Below are positions 1-11,700 of a stretch of DNA of 64,000 nucleotides, piece by piece. The notes beneath the pieces are model-generated. The model made no database searches. It was not told where the DNA came from and was given only the letters and a program-made list of their open reading frames with translations. This DNA is from Monoplex corrugatus (lineage: Eukaryota; Mollusca; Gastropoda; Littorinimorpha; Ranellidae). Position 1 is the stretch's first letter. Each line of letters starts with the position of its first letter. The translations under genes were made by a program, and so were the position numbers. The DNA is taken from NCBI GenBank assembly GCA_030674185.1, contig CM060305.1, positions 167,357,736 to 167,421,735 on the forward strand, written 5' to 3'.

Positions 1-638
1 TGGGTATTAAAATCTATTTAATAAAATAACAGATTAATTCAAATCGACACGTGGTCTCGCATCTGAACATTCTCAGCGATAACATGGTCATTGTTGTCTC
101 CAATTATAGCCAAACCTTGTGTTTTTCAATTGGACAGCCAAATCGCTGCACAGCGCCTCAACACATTCAATTGGCGTACAGGTCAATGTCTGGGTGTTTC
201 GGCAAGCTGCTACATACTATACTGGCTATTACGCAGTATTTGTTTGCCCATGTACTGCAGGACTGTGGAATAAAGACAGTTTGCTCTAGGTTCTGTACGA
301 CTGCAACGTAATAATATGTGTAACATCAGTTTGAAGATTGTGGCCATAATAACGACAAAGTTCGGGGCCTCAGCTTCGTAACACATGTGCTCATTGCAGA
401 TCTGCTCACTGTTTATCCTGATTCGACAACAGGATCCTAAACGCACAATGTATTACTTAGTTCGTTTTTTTCATGCTAAACGCACAGATATGGATGGGCA
501 AAGGCTGTAAAATATAATTACAACATGGCTGAGAAAATGCAAGACGTTTTTGATCTAGACAAACACACTACATTGTGTTGCCTTTGAGCGCCGTCATAGG
601 TAAATGGGAAAGTGATCGTAACTGAGCAAGACACTCTG

Positions 639-640
<2 letters not shown>
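1..640. other. Unit start, no gene seen
   Basis: This segment is present in all three units (1, 22,809 and 36,978). Short open frames here do not keep the same frame or length between copies, so I do not call a gene. At 1-120, unit 3 resembles unit 1 more than unit 2 does. Confidence 0.6.

Positions 641-720
<80 letters not shown>
641..720. repeat. (AC)n microsatellite
   Basis: Pure AC tract of about 80 bp. Its counterparts in units 2 and 3 (about 23,530-23,602 and 37,631-37,752) differ in length and interruptions. The cysteine/valine and threonine/histidine reading frames here come from the dinucleotide repeat. Confidence 0.97.
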
Positions 721-724
<4 letters not shown>

Positions 725-1795
725 CAGCACTATCACTCAACCAATAAATATTACCGAATTCGTGTCACTGTGCAGACTGTGACCACAGCATCGACTATCT
801 GGCGGGAAAAAGCTGAGACACAAAACGAAACCAACTGTCAGATGATCATCAACTGTCAACTGTACTGGTCCTGATAAGGACAAAACAGGTGAATGTTTTC
901 CCATAACATGAGCACCTATATGGAAGCAAGATATGCAAACCTCAATTTCTCCCCAGGCAGGCATCACAAGTCTGGTACCTCTCATTGTTTTATCTTCTCT
1001 CTCCCTGCAGTGGAATGACAATCCATTTATAGCTGACTTATTATCTGGGGTGGTAGTGTTCAAGACAGGAGTCACAAATCAAGAGAAAATCGACGCAAAA
1101 GATGTCGAAAACGAAAACAAAACAACAAAAAAGGAAGCAAGCAAACAAACAATACAAAACAAAATTTAACATGTATCAATCAATCCAGTCAGCAGTCAGT
1201 CATTTACGTGAGCAAAGTTGCGAGAAAGTGCTGTGTGGTCTTTTCGTCTCCTTTTCTCGTGTAAACGACTGTATTCAGAAAACATATCAACATGCTGACA
1301 GCACACTTGCTCTGAGACTACCCACGCAACAGCCCTTGTATAACATGCAGTCGACGAAGACGAACTTAAAAAAGGCTTCAATGTGACGAAATTGGTTGTG
1401 CAGTAAACTATTGACGGGGAGGTTGTGGACTGAACCCTCATCAATCGATGGTGATGATGCTGTGGGTTTTCATTTCAGATTGAAACTGCGAGAAAGCCAG
1501 TACACAGTACAGCGCTGTTACGTAGTCTCAATACAAACTGGAACTCCAGAGCACCATCACTATCATCCCCATTCTCATCATCACAGCATTGAAAAAAATT
1601 ATCCCAAATTCTGTGCTCATTCATGCACTGCTGTTTCGGTGGGTTTGGATTTGTTATGGAGAGCCCAAATGAACGGAGTATACGTAGAAACAAAGACAAG
1701 TTCAGAAGAAGAGAAAAAAGGGGAGTTAAAAAATAACGAAGAGACAGTTTGAAAGTGGACGTTAAGAAACGGATATCAGTTCTAGTTTTCTCAAG
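721..1795. other. Unit-internal sequence, no gene recognised
   Basis: Unique-looking sequence shared with units 2 (about 23,613-24,705) and 3 (about 37,753-38,825). Indels between copies break every open frame, which argues against coding. Confidence 0.6.
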
Positions 1796-1799
1796 ACAG

Positions 1800-2126
1800 A
1801 CGTGGCAGTCAGGTTGGTAAATGTCGGATTTCCAGTCAAAAGGTCCTGAGTTCGATCACACCAGACAACTCTCCTGGTGGGTAACAGGATAAGATGTTTC
1901 CAATCTCCCATCCAAAATGCCAACAGACCTATTATCGTGTGTATAAGCACGAAGAATGCAGTGTATACACTTTAAAGATCCTACAGATCATGTCAGTGGC
2001 TGGATTATGGGAATATGAAAACATCCAGCATGCACAACCACCGTAGATGAAGTATGCAGAATGTGCAGCAACATACTGCTTGCACAATATGGGCAACAGT
2101 TCGTTTGTACACCATCCGAGGAAAAT
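1800..2126 (+). mobile_element. tRNA-headed SINE, unit-1 copy
   Basis: The head looks like a tRNA promoter. A box-A-like motif (TGGCAGTCAGGTTGG) lies near 1,803-1,817 and a box-B-like GAGTTCGATCAC at 1,847-1,858. A body follows that recurs at 24,710-25,046, at 38,826-39,165 and, inverted, at 50,811-51,165. The first three are copies by segmental duplication, while the fourth is an independent insertion. This copy has lost a short internal stretch kept in units 2 and 3. I recognise the type from molluscan genomes but cannot assign a database family. Confidence 0.75.
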
Positions 2127-2229
2127 CAAAATGGTGCAATTAGAAAGGGAAAAAAAAAGTTTTATCAAGATTATCTTGCAGCGCTTGGATGATTCCATAT
2201 GATGTACACTAATGCAACGAATGCCATTC

Positions 2230-2336
2230 ATTTATTAATTAATTTATTTGCTTGTTTGTTTGTTTATTCAATTATTATTCATCATCTACCTATTTATTTA
2301 TTTATCTATCTGTCTGTTTATCTATCTATCTATCTG

Positions 2337-2368
<32 letters not shown>

Positions 2369-2495
2369 ATTAGCTCTATATCTGTCTCTCTGACTTATGT
2401 CTGTCTATTTATTTATTTATTTACCACTCATTTATACATACATTATTTTTTTCTTTCGTTCTTTCTTTCTTTCTTTATCTATTTATCTATTTTGT
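2230..2495. repeat. TTTA/TATC/TTTC simple-repeat tract
   Basis: Runs of ATTT, CTAT and TTTC tetranucleotides. The unit-2 counterpart (25,150-25,515) is longer and differently composed. Unit 3 loses homology just before this point, at about 39,265. Confidence 0.9.
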
Positions 2496-2660
2496 AACCC
2501 CATTAGCTCATGTCGGTTTGAGCACCACACAGAAAACTCAAGGGTTGTAGGTTCGACCCTGGCTCAGGCCGGCCGTAGTTTAATTGGCAGCTGGCAAGCT
2601 CCTGTCACAGAGCAGTGGACTCTAGATCTGATATCCTGAGTTCAATCTCTGCCCAAAACA
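2496..2660 (+). repeat. Two tRNA-like modules in tandem
   Basis: The first module has a box-A-like TTAGCTCATGTCGG at 2,503-2,516 and a box-B-like GGTTCGACCCTGG around 2,550-2,562. The second has TAGTTTAATTGGCAGCTGG from about 2,576 and GAGTTCAATCTC around 2,639-2,650. Spacing suits decayed tRNA genes or a dimeric tRNA-derived SINE. I do not call either a functional tRNA because the arms are not cleanly paired. Unit 2 keeps both at 25,516-25,695. Confidence 0.5.
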
Positions 2661-2965
2661 GTAAAATCTGGCCTGTTCGCCACCCACCTTAATGATTCTA
2701 TCATTCTGATGGTGTCAGCTGCGAGTTTTATTAATCCTGTCTCTCTATTTGTACCCCGCACTAGCCCCCACTCCTTCCATTTGAAGACCTTGCCAGAACA
2801 GAGGTTTTTGGCGGGCTCAAGGAGTCTGCCAGGTAACGTGGATGGCAAACTGGGTGGAGCGCATATGGAATTGCTCGAGTTCGATGAATCCCTCTTGAAC
2901 AAATTATATAAACCCTTAACCCCTTCAAAAGAATGTCTTTGTGAGTCCACGTTACCCCAAATCTG
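2661..2965. other. Unit-internal sequence, no gene recognised
   Basis: Shared with unit 2 (25,696-26,004). Open frames are short and differ between copies. Nothing identifiable. Confidence 0.5.
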
Positions 2966-3160
2966 TTAACCCTTTGACTTCCTCACCCTATCCACTAGCA
3001 TCCTGCATTGTCATCAATGATGGCAAAGCAAAAACTTAACCCTTTGACTCCCTCAACCTATCCAACAGCTTCTTGCCTGAAGCTGTGGGCAGGATGAGGG
3101 AGTCAATGGGTTAGTTTTATGCAGTTTGGGGGATAGGTCGCGGAAGACAAAGGGATTTAA
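2966..3160. mobile_element. TTAA-flanked foldback element (MITE-like)
   Basis: Bounded by TTAA at 2,966-2,969 and 3,157-3,160. It begins TTAACCCTTTGACT and ends with a complementary run (GACAAAGGGATTTAA). Inside is a second inverted pair (CCCTTTGACTCCCTC and GAGGGAGTCAATGGG). No coding capacity. A shorter copy sits at the same place in unit 2 (26,005-26,118), so this insertion predates the duplication. TTAA flanks are typical of piggyBac-type MITEs, but that assignment is inference. Confidence 0.6.
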
Positions 3161-4008
3161 AAAAACTGTTTACAAACAACAGAAAACATCTTGCCAGCAC
3201 ATTTTCTCGACAGACAAGATACACATCTTGACAGACACAAAACGTGCTGGTTTTATAAAATCAACCGTCTATTTTTTTACAGGGCTATAGTGCAAGGAAA
3301 GCAATAAACCGAGAAATGCTGATTTGCTTTCACAGTCCTGAACAGGACTGGTAGGCCTACTCATTCACAGCTATTTTGACTGGAGGTCGTACACACACAC
3401 ACACACGTACACACACATACATACACACACACCACACATTGAGAGAGACAGACAGAGAGAGAGAGGGAGAAAGAGAGAGAAATACACATGCTCACACGTG
3501 TACACAATTAATGAACACTAATAGTTTAACTCGGCATGTACACATACACAATTGGACAGGAACGTGTACCTACATGAATGATTACACTGCCACATGATCA
3601 GTAATTTAAAAGTAACAGTACATAACGATGGACGTTCATTTATGCAATTGTCACAATCACTATTATATACATGTACATTGAGTAGTTACCGTGAAAACGT
3701 TAAGCAACAAGGCACGGACTTGACCTTGTTCTTTGCTTATCTTACTGACCACACAACCTGTGTCAAGTAGACTAACCTTTTGACTCATCAACATCTTCGT
3801 CGGTTTTGTGTGCCTGTACTCACGCCAGTACATAATGAGTGTATGTGTGCGTGTGCGTGTATGTGTGTGTGCGAGCGCGCGGGCAAACGCGCGCGTGCGT
3901 GCGTGAATGGGTGTGTATGTGTGAGTGTGTGTGTGAGAGAGAGAGTATGGGTATTTGTGAGTACAATGTGTGTGAATTTGGATGTATATGTACATATGTG
4001 TGTGTTAT

Positions 4009-4009
<1 letters not shown>
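3161..4009. other. No gene seen; minor AC and GA tracts
   Basis: AC-rich 3,391-3,432 followed by GA-rich 3,440-3,480, then AT-rich sequence shared with unit 2. Frames are dinucleotide-driven. Confidence 0.6.
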
Positions 4010-4080
<71 letters not shown>

Positions 4081-4097
4081 CATATATATATAAATAC

Positions 4098-4173
<76 letters not shown>
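4010..4173. repeat. Compound (AC)n-(AT)n-(TG)n microsatellite
   Basis: AC repeats to about 4,025, then a long AT run to about 4,076, a short ATA-rich spacer, and TG repeats at 4,104-4,173. AC and TG arms flanking an AT core are mutually complementary, so the block could extrude as a hairpin. The unit-2 counterpart near 27,040-27,180 has a much shorter AT core. Confidence 0.95.
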
Positions 4174-4177
<4 letters not shown>

Positions 4178-5296
4178 ACTGATTTTATTTCTTGTCATTG
4201 GTTTGTTATATGACCATGACAACTATATCAGTCATAGATTTTTCTGTTCTTTTCTTCTTCTTCTTCCTCCTCCTCCCCCCCCCCCCCTTTTTTTTTTTTT
4301 TTTTTTTGTACAGATGATAACGCATTCTCTAGCCTACACTGTCAACCTTTCAGTAAAGCTGTATGATTATTATCATGGGTGGTGCTGTGAGATGGCGTCG
4401 TGCTTTTCTCTGGGTAAATACGTTTCATCTCACGGATTCCAGCAACAATACAACTCAGTGCAAGACAACGTAACACAAAATATGCCATGTGATACAAAGG
4501 ATATTGGCGACAGCACAAAGGGTATCGTGCAATCATGACCTGCACGCGGCTTGGATCCCTTACAGTGTAGGTAGTTAAGGGCTGAAACTCTTGCTTGATG
4601 GGGCTTCGCTCTGAGACCTTCTTCTGTCCAGTTCTCCATAAAGTTTCCCTGCTACTGATACATCACTACACTGTATAACAGTAGCTGGTGACACACATGA
4701 GTTTGTCTTTAACACAAAACCTCTTAAGCAAAAGCAGGATTCCATCAGTATTTAGAAATCTAATACTGACAACCATGTCTTTATCGATCAATTATTACAG
4801 CAGTGTTAAACCGCACTCATTCTGAGGTCAGATTGTGAACATCAAAGCACTATAATCTGCACATGAAGATATCAGTTGCTGAATGAAATCCAGTGTAAGG
4901 CAACTGTGTTATTTAGCATGCATCAATTTTCTCTTGTGCTCTCTGAATGAAATATGTAGGAGTGTTGTTTTTGTTTGTTTGTGTTTATCATTACATCACA
5001 TAGAAACGTGCCAATATGTGCACACTCGCACAGAAAGAAAGAGGCAGACAGACAGACAGACAGACAGACAGAGACAGAGATGGAGAGAGAGAGACAGACA
5101 GAGAGAGTGCGCGCCAGCCACCAGATAGAAAGTCAACGGAAAAAAAAAGTAATGCCAGTGGAATTGTAGCAGTATCCAAAACAGAAAAAAGAGTAACAGA
5201 AACAGGAGGAGTAGAAAAGAAAACAGATTATGTTGGCACACAAAAGCAAATTTGTGAAACAATGTAGTCAATGTTGTTTCTTTATTGTTTGTTTGT

Positions 5297-5329
<33 letters not shown>

Positions 5330-5626
5330 TCTCTTCTCTCTCTGTTCAGCTGCTCCAAGTTACCCATAAGGATAAGAAAGACATCAGCTGTTAGAGTAGA
5401 CACAGTATAAAAGAAGAAACAAACAGAGAGAGAGAAAAAACCAATTTGAATAACTGAATGTACTCACCTAACCAGAAATGCCATAGCGCCGTTGACAGGA
5501 GATAATGGAAGTGAAAACATCGATTTGTAGGCGCGTAGTGATGATGGTAAAACTTTCTGACCTCAGGCCACACTGACAGCAACATGGTCATGTCCAATTT
5601 CTGCATGGTTCACAAATGCACATGAT
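4174..5626. other. Unit-internal sequence, no gene recognised
   Basis: Contains a polypyrimidine run (4,251-4,307, including C and T homopolymers), a CAGA/GA tract (5,045-5,106) and a TC tract (5,296-5,345). The rest aligns by eye with unit 2 (27,190-28,700) but has no conserved open frame. Confidence 0.6.
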
Positions 5627-5637
5627 ACCCCTCGAAA

Positions 5638-6214
5638 GTTTCAATATCTTGGAATGGTCATCCACTAGATGGCAGATGCACATCAGAAATAACCAGCAGA
5701 ATCGGTTAAGCTAAAACAGCATTCAAGAAGATCAAAAGCATTCTTACAACAAATGCCTATCAATTCACATCAAGAAGAGAGTTCTTGAATGTTATATAGA
5801 ACCAATACTGTTATATGGATGTGAGGCGTGGACAGTCAACACGCAAAGCCAGAACAAGATTGAGGCAGCCGAGATGTGGTTTCTAAGAAGAATGTTGAAG
5901 TCCTCGGACAGCGAAAGAAAACAAATGAGACAGTCTTCATGGAGGCAGACACAAGAAGATCATTCATAAGGAAGATTAGTAAAGACAAGCAACATTTATA
6001 GGCCATTTTATGAACAAAGGGGAATTAAGCGCTGGTCACAACAGGAAAATTTGAGGAAAGAGAATACCAGGTAGGCCAGGGGAAAATATTGGACGGACTT
6101 GCAGGGTGGACTGAGGATAGAGGTGTAGAAGATGTGCTTGCGGCGACAAGAGATAGATGCATACGGATGGCCGTGATCGCCAACGCCATGCGGCAGGGCA
6201 CATGATGATATGAA
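5638..6214 (+). mobile_element. 5'-truncated RTE-clade LINE tail, shared by units 1 and 2
   Basis: Decayed 3' end of an RTE element. Translated traces correspond to the region after the YADD motif (a GTIISSDGRC-like stretch, YGCEAWTVN, GRPGE), ending at an ANAMRQGT-type C-terminus and an ATG-rich 3' tail. It is flanked by ACCCCTCGAAA at 5,627-5,637 and 6,215-6,225, a target-site duplication. Unit 2 has the same element with the same duplication at 28,716-29,298, so it inserted once, before the segmental duplication. Many frameshifts. Confidence 0.85.
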
Positions 6215-6227
6215 ACCCCTCGAAAAG

Positions 6228-6600
6228 TGGACTGCGTCCTAGCTGTGCATTGAAAGATCCCTGGACAAAAGTTACAGCCACCTTGCACTTGTCCTCAATG
6301 TTGTTGCCATTGCTGTTGTTGTTGATCGTTCTTCGTTGTTCGAAGAAGGCCACAACTTCAATTTTGACTAGGGGATTGGCGATTGTGGGTCCGGAGGTGG
6401 CTGGTGAGGTCAATCCGGTCCAGGAAGGCTCGACCGCACGTAGGGAAACTTGGGTTGATGCAAGCTGTAGGATTGAAGGTCGCTCGCATCTTGCGCGTTT
6501 CTCGTTTTCTTCGAACCTCTGCTGTACATCTATCTTCTCTCAAAGTCTTCATAATCATCACCTGGAGGATGCCTAAATTTGAGGACATTTCAGAATGGCC
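6228..6600 (-). mobile_element. Relic of a LINE C-terminus with zinc-finger remnant
   Basis: The minus strand reads a basic stretch (TAEVRRKRETRKM) and then PTCGRAFLDRIDLTSHLRTH, ending at a stop at 6,358. A terminal C2H2-like finger of this form is characteristic of several non-LTR retrotransposons, of the I/Nimb kind as I recall. The first zinc-binding cysteine is absent here (SFPTC) and also in unit 2 (VIPTC, 29,453-29,700). No reverse-transcriptase part remains. Confidence 0.55.
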
Positions 6601-6624
6601 AACTCTGCTTCGTCTGAAAACTAA

Positions 6625-6625
6625 A

Positions 6626-6656
<31 letters not shown>

Positions 6657-6750
6657 CACCACACACACACACACACACACAACACAACACCACGCACGCA
6701 CGCAGCAGCACACACGCACGTACGCACGCATGCACGCACGCACAACACAG
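6625..6750. repeat. (AC)n microsatellite with CACG interruptions
   Basis: AC repeats grading into ACGC and CACG repeats. Unit-2 counterpart at 29,723-29,812. Confidence 0.93.
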
Positions 6751-7194
6751 GATAATGAGACAACAGGTTGTAGATGATGGCTATTCAAATCTCATCAGAG
6801 CAAAGATTTGTGTAACAAGGTATAAAACTACCACACTCCACAGGAGGGAGAATTATTCACCAAAAACATACTGAAAATTATCTGTAACCATTTCAGAAGA
6901 AGTCCTTCAAAATGAGTTCAAAATGTAAACGAAATCGTGTATGTACCGGGGGAAAGCGAGTTGAGAGTGTGTTCCCTTTGTTCTCAGCAAATAAGGATGT
7001 ATTCTTTCCAGAACAAACCTGGTCACATTGCAAATAAATAAATGGATAAATGAAAAGATAGATAAACAAATAATAAATAAATGAAAATAAAAAATATGTA
7101 AGTATGTACATGCGCCGTTCTGATACATTGTTTTTAATTCGTTCTGAATGTAGGCAGTAACGATGTTAACTAGATTTAGCAGGCACAACTGCAT

Positions 7195-7232
<38 letters not shown>

Positions 7233-7995
7233 GCGCGCGCACACACGCACGCACGCACGCACGCACGCACGCGCACACAAGCACTCACGTGCAACACATA
7301 CCACGTAAACACACAAACACACACAACTGAATTTATCAGTCTCGTTACATGTCAGAGCAACCAAAAAGCATAGTCAATATACACATGCATACCCACATTC
7401 AATGAAAATACTAATTCTCCCTCTCCCTTCCGACTCCATCCCACTTAAACAAAAATGGATCTATGATCTCGCCCGCGCACGCGCGCGCACACACACACAC
7501 ACATACACACACACAAATAAGTACGCATGTGCACACAGAACCACATACAAAGAACAAAGAGAGAGAGAAGCAATTAGTGGGAAAACGGCAAGGAAATCAA
7601 TTCGAGAACGATGGAAAAAGTATAAATAAATATTCAACATCTAACACAATCAGTGAATCACACACAAACAAGGCATAGCAAAACTTTTCACAGTACAAAG
7701 TGGCTGATGACGGTAAGTGCAGAAATAATTTCGAGGGAGAAGACAGGCTCAACTGAAAGCATATTTTTCAACGACGAAAACACGGCAGAGTAAGGTAAAG
7801 GTAAACGTTGTCCTATAATCCTTGAGGATGTAGAGGAGTGAGGTGGTAGAGATCTCAGCTTTTTGGGGGGTTACCACTTTGAGAGAGGTGCCTATCTCCT
7901 CTCCGTCGTTGCTTTATCCTCCCTAACGTTGAACAGGGTCGGATACCCATTCCTAGCTGGGTGTCTATAGACTCGAATCTACGAGCACGAAGTTT
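6751..7995. other. Unit-internal sequence with AC/GC tracts, no gene
   Basis: Contains (AC)n plus (CGCA)n at 7,199-7,275 and a CGCG/AC tract at 7,470-7,515. The 7,790-7,995 stretch has a repeat-like look (GGTCGGATACCCATTCC) and is conserved in unit 2 (31,370-31,565), but I cannot assign it. No conserved open frame. Confidence 0.5.
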
Positions 7996-8186
7996 TTACC
8001 GTTTGACTGCCGCACTCTGTCCACCAGCATCCTGCATTGTCAACCATGCTAGCAAAGCAAAAACCTAACCCTTTGATTCCCTCATCCTATCCATCTGCTT
8101 CCTGCAGGAAGCGGGTGGATAGGGTGAGGGAGTCAAAAGGTTAAGTTTTGCATTTGGTGGATAGGGTGCTGGAGTCAATGGGATAA
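7996..8186. mobile_element. Foldback element private to unit 1
   Basis: Same family as the element at 2,966-3,160. The inner arms are almost perfectly complementary: left about 8,062-8,104 and right about 8,105-8,145, meeting at CCTGCAGG, so the strand can form a roughly 40-bp-stem hairpin. Outer ends are GTTTGACTGC and GGAGTCAATGGG. Unit 2 lacks it and reads straight through TTTTTACGGTGTCAG at 31,563-31,577, giving an empty site. The flanks are now TTAC and ATAA, a degenerate TTAA pair. Confidence 0.7.
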
Positions 8187-8768
8187 GGTGTCAGAGTCGA
8201 ACTGGTGCATTTTGTCTGGAAGACGGCAGTTTCTCATCTAGGCCTAACACGTCTTGCACCAGACTGACTAAGCTGAATCAAAAGCGAACTACAAGTTATA
8301 ATACCTGCAGTGAGGTACGACGGGTGCAAAAATCATGGTCCCCTTATGTTTTGGAACCACAGGAGCTGTCTAGTTTGCTTTTAGGTAGTTACGGGTTCCT
8401 CTTTCCTATCATGCTCTCTTTTCTTAACAAGACTTTTTCTCATTTCTGCCTTCATCATTATTCACCTGCATTTCCTCCAAAGTCTCTCTTTAGCTCCCAA
8501 AAGATGGAGTGATACTGCCTTTAAGGCAGGATAAAGAACGGTTATGCATGCAAAAATCTGTTTAGATAGAAGTTGTTGCAGAAGCTCTAACCTGCTTAAG
8601 AACAATAACAACAACAACCACACACACACACAAAAAGATGAAATCAAAATAAATTCCAGAGAAAAAAAAATTCCCACACTCAAGGCAGTTATTTGTCCTA
8701 TGTTGTATGTCGACGTCAACAGCGACTGACGAAAATTCACAAAATGGGCGATTCCTGTAGTTATTTTA
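8187..8768. other. Unit-internal sequence, no gene recognised
   Basis: Shared with unit 2 (31,570-31,950 and 32,750-32,960). It includes a conserved stretch 8,335-8,510 of unknown nature. Short frames only. Confidence 0.5.
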
Positions 8769-8783
8769 AAGCAGTATTTGGTT

Positions 8784-11700
8784 CATCATCATCAGGTGCC
8801 CTGCCGCATGGCGTTGGCGATCATGGACTTCCATCTGTCTCTATCTCTCGTTGCCCCTAGCATCTCCCCCACCCTCCTCGTCCCCAGCCACTCTGCAAGT
8901 CCGTCCAGCATTTTCTCCCTGGGTCTACCTGGTGCTCTCTTTCCCTCCAGCTTTCCCGTTGTGACCAGGTGCTCCAAATCCCCTTTCTCATAAAATGGCC
9001 TATAAATGTTGCCTGTCTTTTCCTAATCTTCCTTATGAGTGATCGACTTGTGTCTGCCTCCACCAAGACTGTCTCGTTTGTTTTCTTTGCTGTCCATAGA
9101 ACTCTCAACATTCTTCTTAGAAACCACATCTCGGCTGCCTCAATCTTGTTCTGGCTTTGTTTGTTGACTGTCCACGCCTCGCATCCGTACAACAGTATTG
9201 GTTCTATATACACGTAACATTCAAGAACACTCTTCCTGATGTTAATTGACAGGCATCTGTTGGTAAGAATGCTTGTCATCTTCTTGAATGCTGTTTTCAC
9301 TTCGTCGATTTTGCCGGCTATTTCTGATGTGCATCTGCCGTCTGATGAAATGATCGTTCCCAGGTATTTGAATTTATCAACCTGTGTCAAGGTTGTGCCA
9401 TTTGCTGTTACTTTGCATGAGGGGATTTCATGTTTTTTACTGATCACCATGACTTCAGTCTTCCTGCTGTTTAGTTCCAGCCCCCTACCTTTGCTTTCTA
9501 TTTCTAGTATATTCACAACGTTTTGTATTTCTCTTTCACTTTCTGCAATAAGCACGGTGTCATCTGCGTATCGAATGTTGTTTATCATTTTCCCTCCAAC
9601 CTTTAATTCCAGGGTCTTCTTCTAGATTTCTCATGATGTTTTCGCTGTAAAGTGAAAAGAGATCTGGTGACAAAACACAACCCTGTCTGAATCCTCTTTT
9701 GATATTTTGGAAAGAGCTTACATTGTTTTCTATTCTCGTTGCAGCTGTTTGTTCCCAGTACATATTTCTGATTATTCGTAGATCTTTTCCATCAACATTG
9801 AGTCTGTCCAGTTGGTTGATCAATTCATCATATCTTACCCGATCGAAAGCCTTGGTGTAGTCAACAAAGCATAAATACAAATCCTTCTTCATCTCATTTG
9901 ACCTCTCTATGATAGGTCTTAGGATGTATATCATTATATGGCATTAACAGTTCCTTTCCCTTCCACAAATCCACACTGTTCTTCTGTTATTTCTCTTTTG
10001 ATTCTATTCCTTGTCCTCATCATGATTATTCTTAACAGGATTTTTGTTACATGGCTCATCAAACTGATTGTGCGATGAAGTTCGCATTCTATGGCCCCTG
10101 TCTTCTTTGGAATGCAATGAAATTTGATTTTGACATATCTTTGGGGATTTTTCCAGTGTCGTAAATTTCATTTAGGAGGACTGTTATTTTTTCTATGCCA
10201 AATTCCTCCAGGACTTCAATCATCTCTGTAGTAATGTCGTCTGGTCCTGGGACTTTTCCCGGTTTCATCTTTTTCAGTGCTGCTCTAACTTCATCTTTCA
10301 TTATGGGTGGTCCTTCAAAGTTCTTTTTTATAATGTGTTCTTCGTTTCTGTCATCCTCAAAAAGGTCTTTAATGTACTCTCCCCATATGTCTAATATTTT
10401 GTCTTTTTCCATGATAAGCGTGCCATCTTTCGATTTCAAGCAACCAGTTGATGTGCATGTATTTTTTTCTGTGGACAATTTCTTCAATTCGTCTATATAT
10501 ATACCCTGAGGATCCGTTTTGTGTCGGTCTTTCATTTCTTTGCACTTTGTTTTCAGCCAAGCTTCCTTAGCTTCATTGCACCTATTCCTGATCTCCTTGT
10601 TTATCTTCCTGTAGATCTCCTCATTTCTGTTTGCCTTCCTCCTTTTCTCCATCAAGCCCAAAATTTCATTAGTCATCCAGTTCTTTTTTGCTTTTCTATC
10701 TGCCTTAGGGATTTCCTCACAAGCTTCATTTATCGAATTCCTCAACTTTGTCCATTGTTCCTCACTGTCACCAGCATCTTCCAGAGCACTGAATTTGTTT
10801 TGAACATGTACATTAATTTTTTAGGTATCACTTCATCTGTCTTTAAGAGTCCAAGGTTTAATCTGATGTTGTTTTTGGTCTGTTTCCTTTTCTTCAATTT
10901 CAGTCTAAATCTTCCCACTACAGGATTATGGTCACTGTTGCAGTCTGCGCCTGGTAGTGTTTTTGCTGACAGTAAAGAATTTCTAAATCTTTTGTTGATC
11001 AGGATATAGTCAATCTGATTTTTGGTATTATCTCCTGGACTCATCCAAGTCCATTTTCTTCTATTAGGTTGCTCAAACCAGGTGTTTCCTACTATAAACT
11101 CATTCATCTGTGCCCATTCTACAAGTTTCTCACCCCTTTCATTTTGCGTACCAAGGCCACGAGGTCCAACTATATCCTCCACCCTGTCCTGTCCCACTTT
11201 AGCATTAAAATCTCCCATTATTACAGTAACTTCTTGTGATTTACATTGGACTTTGACCATCTCTAATACTTCGTAGAAGTTGTCGATGTCTTCCTGAGTA
11301 CTGCGGATGTTGGTGCATACACCTGAATGATGTTGATATCAAATGGTTTGCCTCCCAACTTGACCAGCAAACCTCGGTCGGACACAGCCCAGTATCCCTT
11401 AACTGCTTTTGATTTGTCTTTGTCCATCATGATGCCTACTCCTCTTTCATGTGAGTTACCACCAGAGTATATCATTGTGTGTTCTCCTGATGTTATCATG
11501 CCTGCCCCCTTCCATCTCACTTCCCCTGTCCTAAAATACCAATGTTAAGTCTTTCCATCTCTGTCTTGGTATCTTCTAATTTACCCTTTTGCAGTGTTCT
11601 TATATTCCATGTTGCAAATTTGATGTTTTTAAATCTGAGTTTAGGGTTCGCAGTAATTTGCTGACGGTCTGGTGTCACCTGCGCCGCATGACGGTCCATA

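Noticed and set aside
51..311. 86-codon frame at the unit start
   Set aside because: Begins at GTG, not ATG. The frame is altered in unit 2 and has no recognisable domain.
2503..2562. Functional tRNA gene
   Set aside because: A-box and B-box motifs exist, but the acceptor and anticodon arms do not pair convincingly by eye. Kept only as a tRNA-like repeat.
3780..4538. 252-codon frame rich in Cys-Val and Tyr-Ile repeats
   Set aside because: It consists largely of translated (TG)n and (AT)n. The flanking parts do not match any domain and are not kept in unit 2.
4196..4540. Possible host exon shared by units 1 and 2 around 4,320-4,560
   Set aside because: Similarity to 27,370-27,600 exists, but indels change frame and there are no consistent splice sites.
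5045..5106. CAGA/GA tract considered as a CRISPR-like or regular spacer array
   Set aside because: Simple sequence with no spacer structure. CRISPR is not expected in this eukaryotic DNA.
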